DNA from: Pyronema omphalodes
Taxonomy: Eukaryota; Ascomycota; Pezizomycetes; Pezizales; Pyronemataceae
Length of the DNA: 64,000 nucleotides
NCBI GenBank assembly: GCA_024516155.1
Contig: JAJJXM010000033.1
Span: 62,001 to 126,000, forward strand
Direction: 5' to 3'
Both the position numbers and the translations under genes were made by a program. Shown here piece by piece: positions 62,220 to 64,000 of this stretch. Under the pieces are notes generated by a model. The model saw nothing but the letters and a program-made list of their open reading frames with translations. It was not told the DNA's origin and did no database searches. Numbering within the stretch: the stretch's first letter is position 1; each line of letters opens with the position of its first letter.

Positions 62220-62606
62220 ATGCTTGTGCTGAACACAAATATACGTCACATAGAAAAACTACATAGAGCATTAAATATCAACACTAGTCGATATGTAGGT
62301 CACGGCGCAAGGACCGCATTACAAGCCGCCGCCGAAGGTGGTCATTTTGATGTTTTAAATCGAACATTGGAAGCCAAGGCCGATGTTAATGCCCAGCCAT
62401 GCAAAGAAGAAGGACGAACTGCATTACAAGCCGCTGCCAGAGGTGGTCATTTTGATGTTGTGAATCTACTGTTGGAAGCCAAGGCCGATGTTAACGCCCC
62501 CCCCCCCCCCCCAGCACGCGTGGAAGGACAAACTGCATTACAAGCTGCGACTAACGGTGGTCATTTGGATGTTGTGAATCGGCTGTTAAAAGCCGGTGCT
62601 ATATAA
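62220..62606 (+). CDS. Ankyrin-repeat protein fragment
   Basis: A 128-codon frame encodes three ankyrin repeats, each with the core ALQAA-x-x-GGHxDVxNxxLxAxAD. The repeats start at about residues 31, 66 and 104. DNA of the three repeats is close to identical over long stretches, indicating recent repeat expansion. The segment before the first repeat is short and unlike a folded domain. A full NLR-type (STAND) protein should carry an NTPase domain upstream, and none is visible. A run of 16 C (62497-62512) encodes a five-proline insert between repeats 2 and 3. Any length change that is not a multiple of three would break the frame. Either a small standalone ankyrin protein or a remnant of a larger one. 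Confidence 0.6.
   Translation: MLVLNTNIRHIEKLHRALNINTSRYVGHGARTALQAAAEGGHFDVLNRTLEAKADVNAQPCKEEGRTALQAAARGGHFDVVNLLLEAKADVNAPPPPPARVEGQTALQAATNGGHLDVVNRLLKAGAI
62497..62512 (+). repeat. poly-C tract (16 nt) within coding sequence
   Basis: Uninterrupted C16 between ankyrin repeats 2 and 3, translated as Ala then five Pro in the current frame. Confidence 0.9.
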
Positions 62607-64000
62607 ATCTCCCCACAATCCATCTGGTCGACTCAATACTTAGTAGTCCAGTCTTGCGGCCGCTGTCGGTGCCAGTAGCCTTCTTTTGTCACTTTCATAT
62701 ATAAATCACTGATATACAATCAACAGATATCTAGACTGTGCTTCACTATACCCATGTTCCAGTGCCACCACTTTATCTACTCTTTCTTTATTTTGAACTG
62801 CCCTGAGAACCACAGAACTATAAAAATTACCTACACCTTGGTGCTTATTAAAGCAGAAGCTCCACATTTTTACCGTTGCCTGCATTCTCGTTCAGTATTT
62901 TTGTCGAGTGGCCTGGATTAGACTGAATTGCTGAGACCACTTTCAACCGTAAATTCGAGTGGTTCACATCATATATATGGCTTAGTCCGCGCATAATTAG
63001 GAAATGGTCATGTAGATATAGTGCAGCTTTCACGTACACTCGGAACAAAGGAATGACAATAGCTAGTGAGAGGGGAGGGGGGGGGGGGGGGGGGGGCGGC
63101 GGTTATAAAGTCGATGCCATTGCCCGTTCAATTTATAAGGTGAATTATACTAGCATGTGTATCTTTTAAGATTAATTAAAAATAGTCAGCGTGACGCTGA
63201 CCCAACAGAAGTTGTGATTGAACCACATTCTGAAGTCTTGAAAGAAGCTCTCTAGAGCGATGAGCCCTAGTGCTTCGTAGATGATAAATATTCTAGTTGG
63301 GATGAATGTGGGAGTTGTGTGGGTGCACCGTTTAACCCTGAGTCGATATCTCCTGGCCCAGCGCCGAATATTGTCTTGATTAGATTTATCCGTGAGACCT
63401 GTTAGCGGCGATAACTTGTTTAAGTAAATTCAGTCAGATTTAATATACCAAACGGTGAAGTCCAGGAATATGGATAGAAACTTGGTAACGTTGGAGGCTT
63501 TGGATATCTTCTGGACTAACGAAATACACAATTTTGGTAACATGTGGTCTACCCATTCTACTCAGGTAATATCGTTTGTCAAGATTGGGCAAGGAAATGG
63601 CCTTCCATTGTCGAATTTTAAGATTCCTTAATCAATTTCAAACATTTGAAGAGATTTACGAGTACTGAAAGAGCGATTGTTACCGTACAGAGATTAGAGT
63701 ATTATTAATCAGAATTTTGCAGGACGTTTTTAGGCTCCGAGAATTGTGAAAGGATGAAGCCTATGGTTTGAGAAAGAGGGTTTCCACTAACGCAATAGCT
63801 CTGTCGTAGTGGATATGAGTCACGGTGAATGATGACAGGAGTGTATTCCGGTTGTCAAGAATGCTCAGACTGGTTTGTGCGGCGGTGACGAAAAATACCA
63901 GGCTCGAGGATCATGGACTACTGTGCCAGATATCCCATGCTCCGAATTTCACCAGTATCCTTGAACAAGCCTTACCTATAACCGTCAGGCTTGCAGAAAA
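62607..64000. other. Intergenic to window end, with G22 tract
   Basis: No gene recognised. A run of 22 G occurs at 63077-63098. The remainder is AT-rich with short frames only, and any gene running off the right edge was not detected. Confidence 0.5.
63077..63098 (+). repeat. poly-G tract (22 nt)
   Basis: Uninterrupted G run preceded by GGGGA and followed by CGGCGG, able to form a G-quadruplex. The exact length may be a sequencing or assembly artefact. Confidence 0.9.

Noticed and set aside
1..64000. CRISPR array, bacterial operon or phage-type system
   Set aside because: Genes have spliceosomal introns and eukaryotic families throughout. No regularly spaced direct repeats with unique spacers were seen.

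Overview
The window looks like nuclear DNA of a filamentous ascomycete (Pezizomycotina). Genes carry one to five short introns (about 48-155 bp) with GTAAGT/GTATGT-type donors, CTAAC-like branch points and CAG/TAG acceptors. The families are typical of filamentous fungi: a cAMP-receptor-like GPCR, a Pth11/rhodopsin-type membrane protein, an A-T-R NRPS-like reductase, a hemerythrin-like protein, a BAH-PHD protein, an RBR ubiquitin ligase and a Vba/Fnx-type MFS transporter. A leotiomycete is my inference only; no marker gene settles it. Gene density is low, with about 16 supportable protein genes and one tRNA in 64 kb, separated by AT-rich tracts up to 7.7 kb long. One tandem repeat differs mainly by transitions, which suggests RIP-like decay.

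Layout. 1-3.1 kb: no gene seen. 3.1-12.1 kb: GPCR (+), secreted EEP phosphodiesterase with a jacalin-like tail (-), alpha/beta hydrolase (+), hemerythrin-like protein (+). 14.1-19.1 kb: pantothenate kinase (-) whose only consistent 5' exons encode a ~290-residue mostly disordered basic extension, then a small gene (-) with two mutually homologous introns, then a 345-bp MITE with TA target duplications. 20.4-23.5 kb: NRPS-like A-T-R reductase (-). 23.5-31.2 kb: gene-poor tract. 31.2-32.3 kb: seven-TM protein (+). 35.5-41.9 kb, all minus: small Cx2C/TM protein, SDR, RBR ligase. 47.7-51.9 kb: secreted Asn/Gly/Ala-rich protein (+) and BAH-PHD protein (+). 53.9 kb: a 69-residue Cys protein (-). 58.5-62.6 kb: MFS transporter (+), an intron-containing tRNA-Ala(CGC) candidate (+), and an ankyrin-repeat fragment (+) carrying a C16 run.

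The genes do not form an obvious pathway cluster. The reductase stands without a neighbouring tailoring enzyme, regulator or transporter within 7 kb on its upstream side. The most unusual signals are the paired homologous introns (introner-like), the pantothenate kinase N-terminal fusion/intron-retention locus, and the low-complexity secreted protein with a 512-codon open frame on its opposite strand. All gene models were built by hand from splice signals and reading-frame continuity. Family names rest on motif recognition, without database searches.
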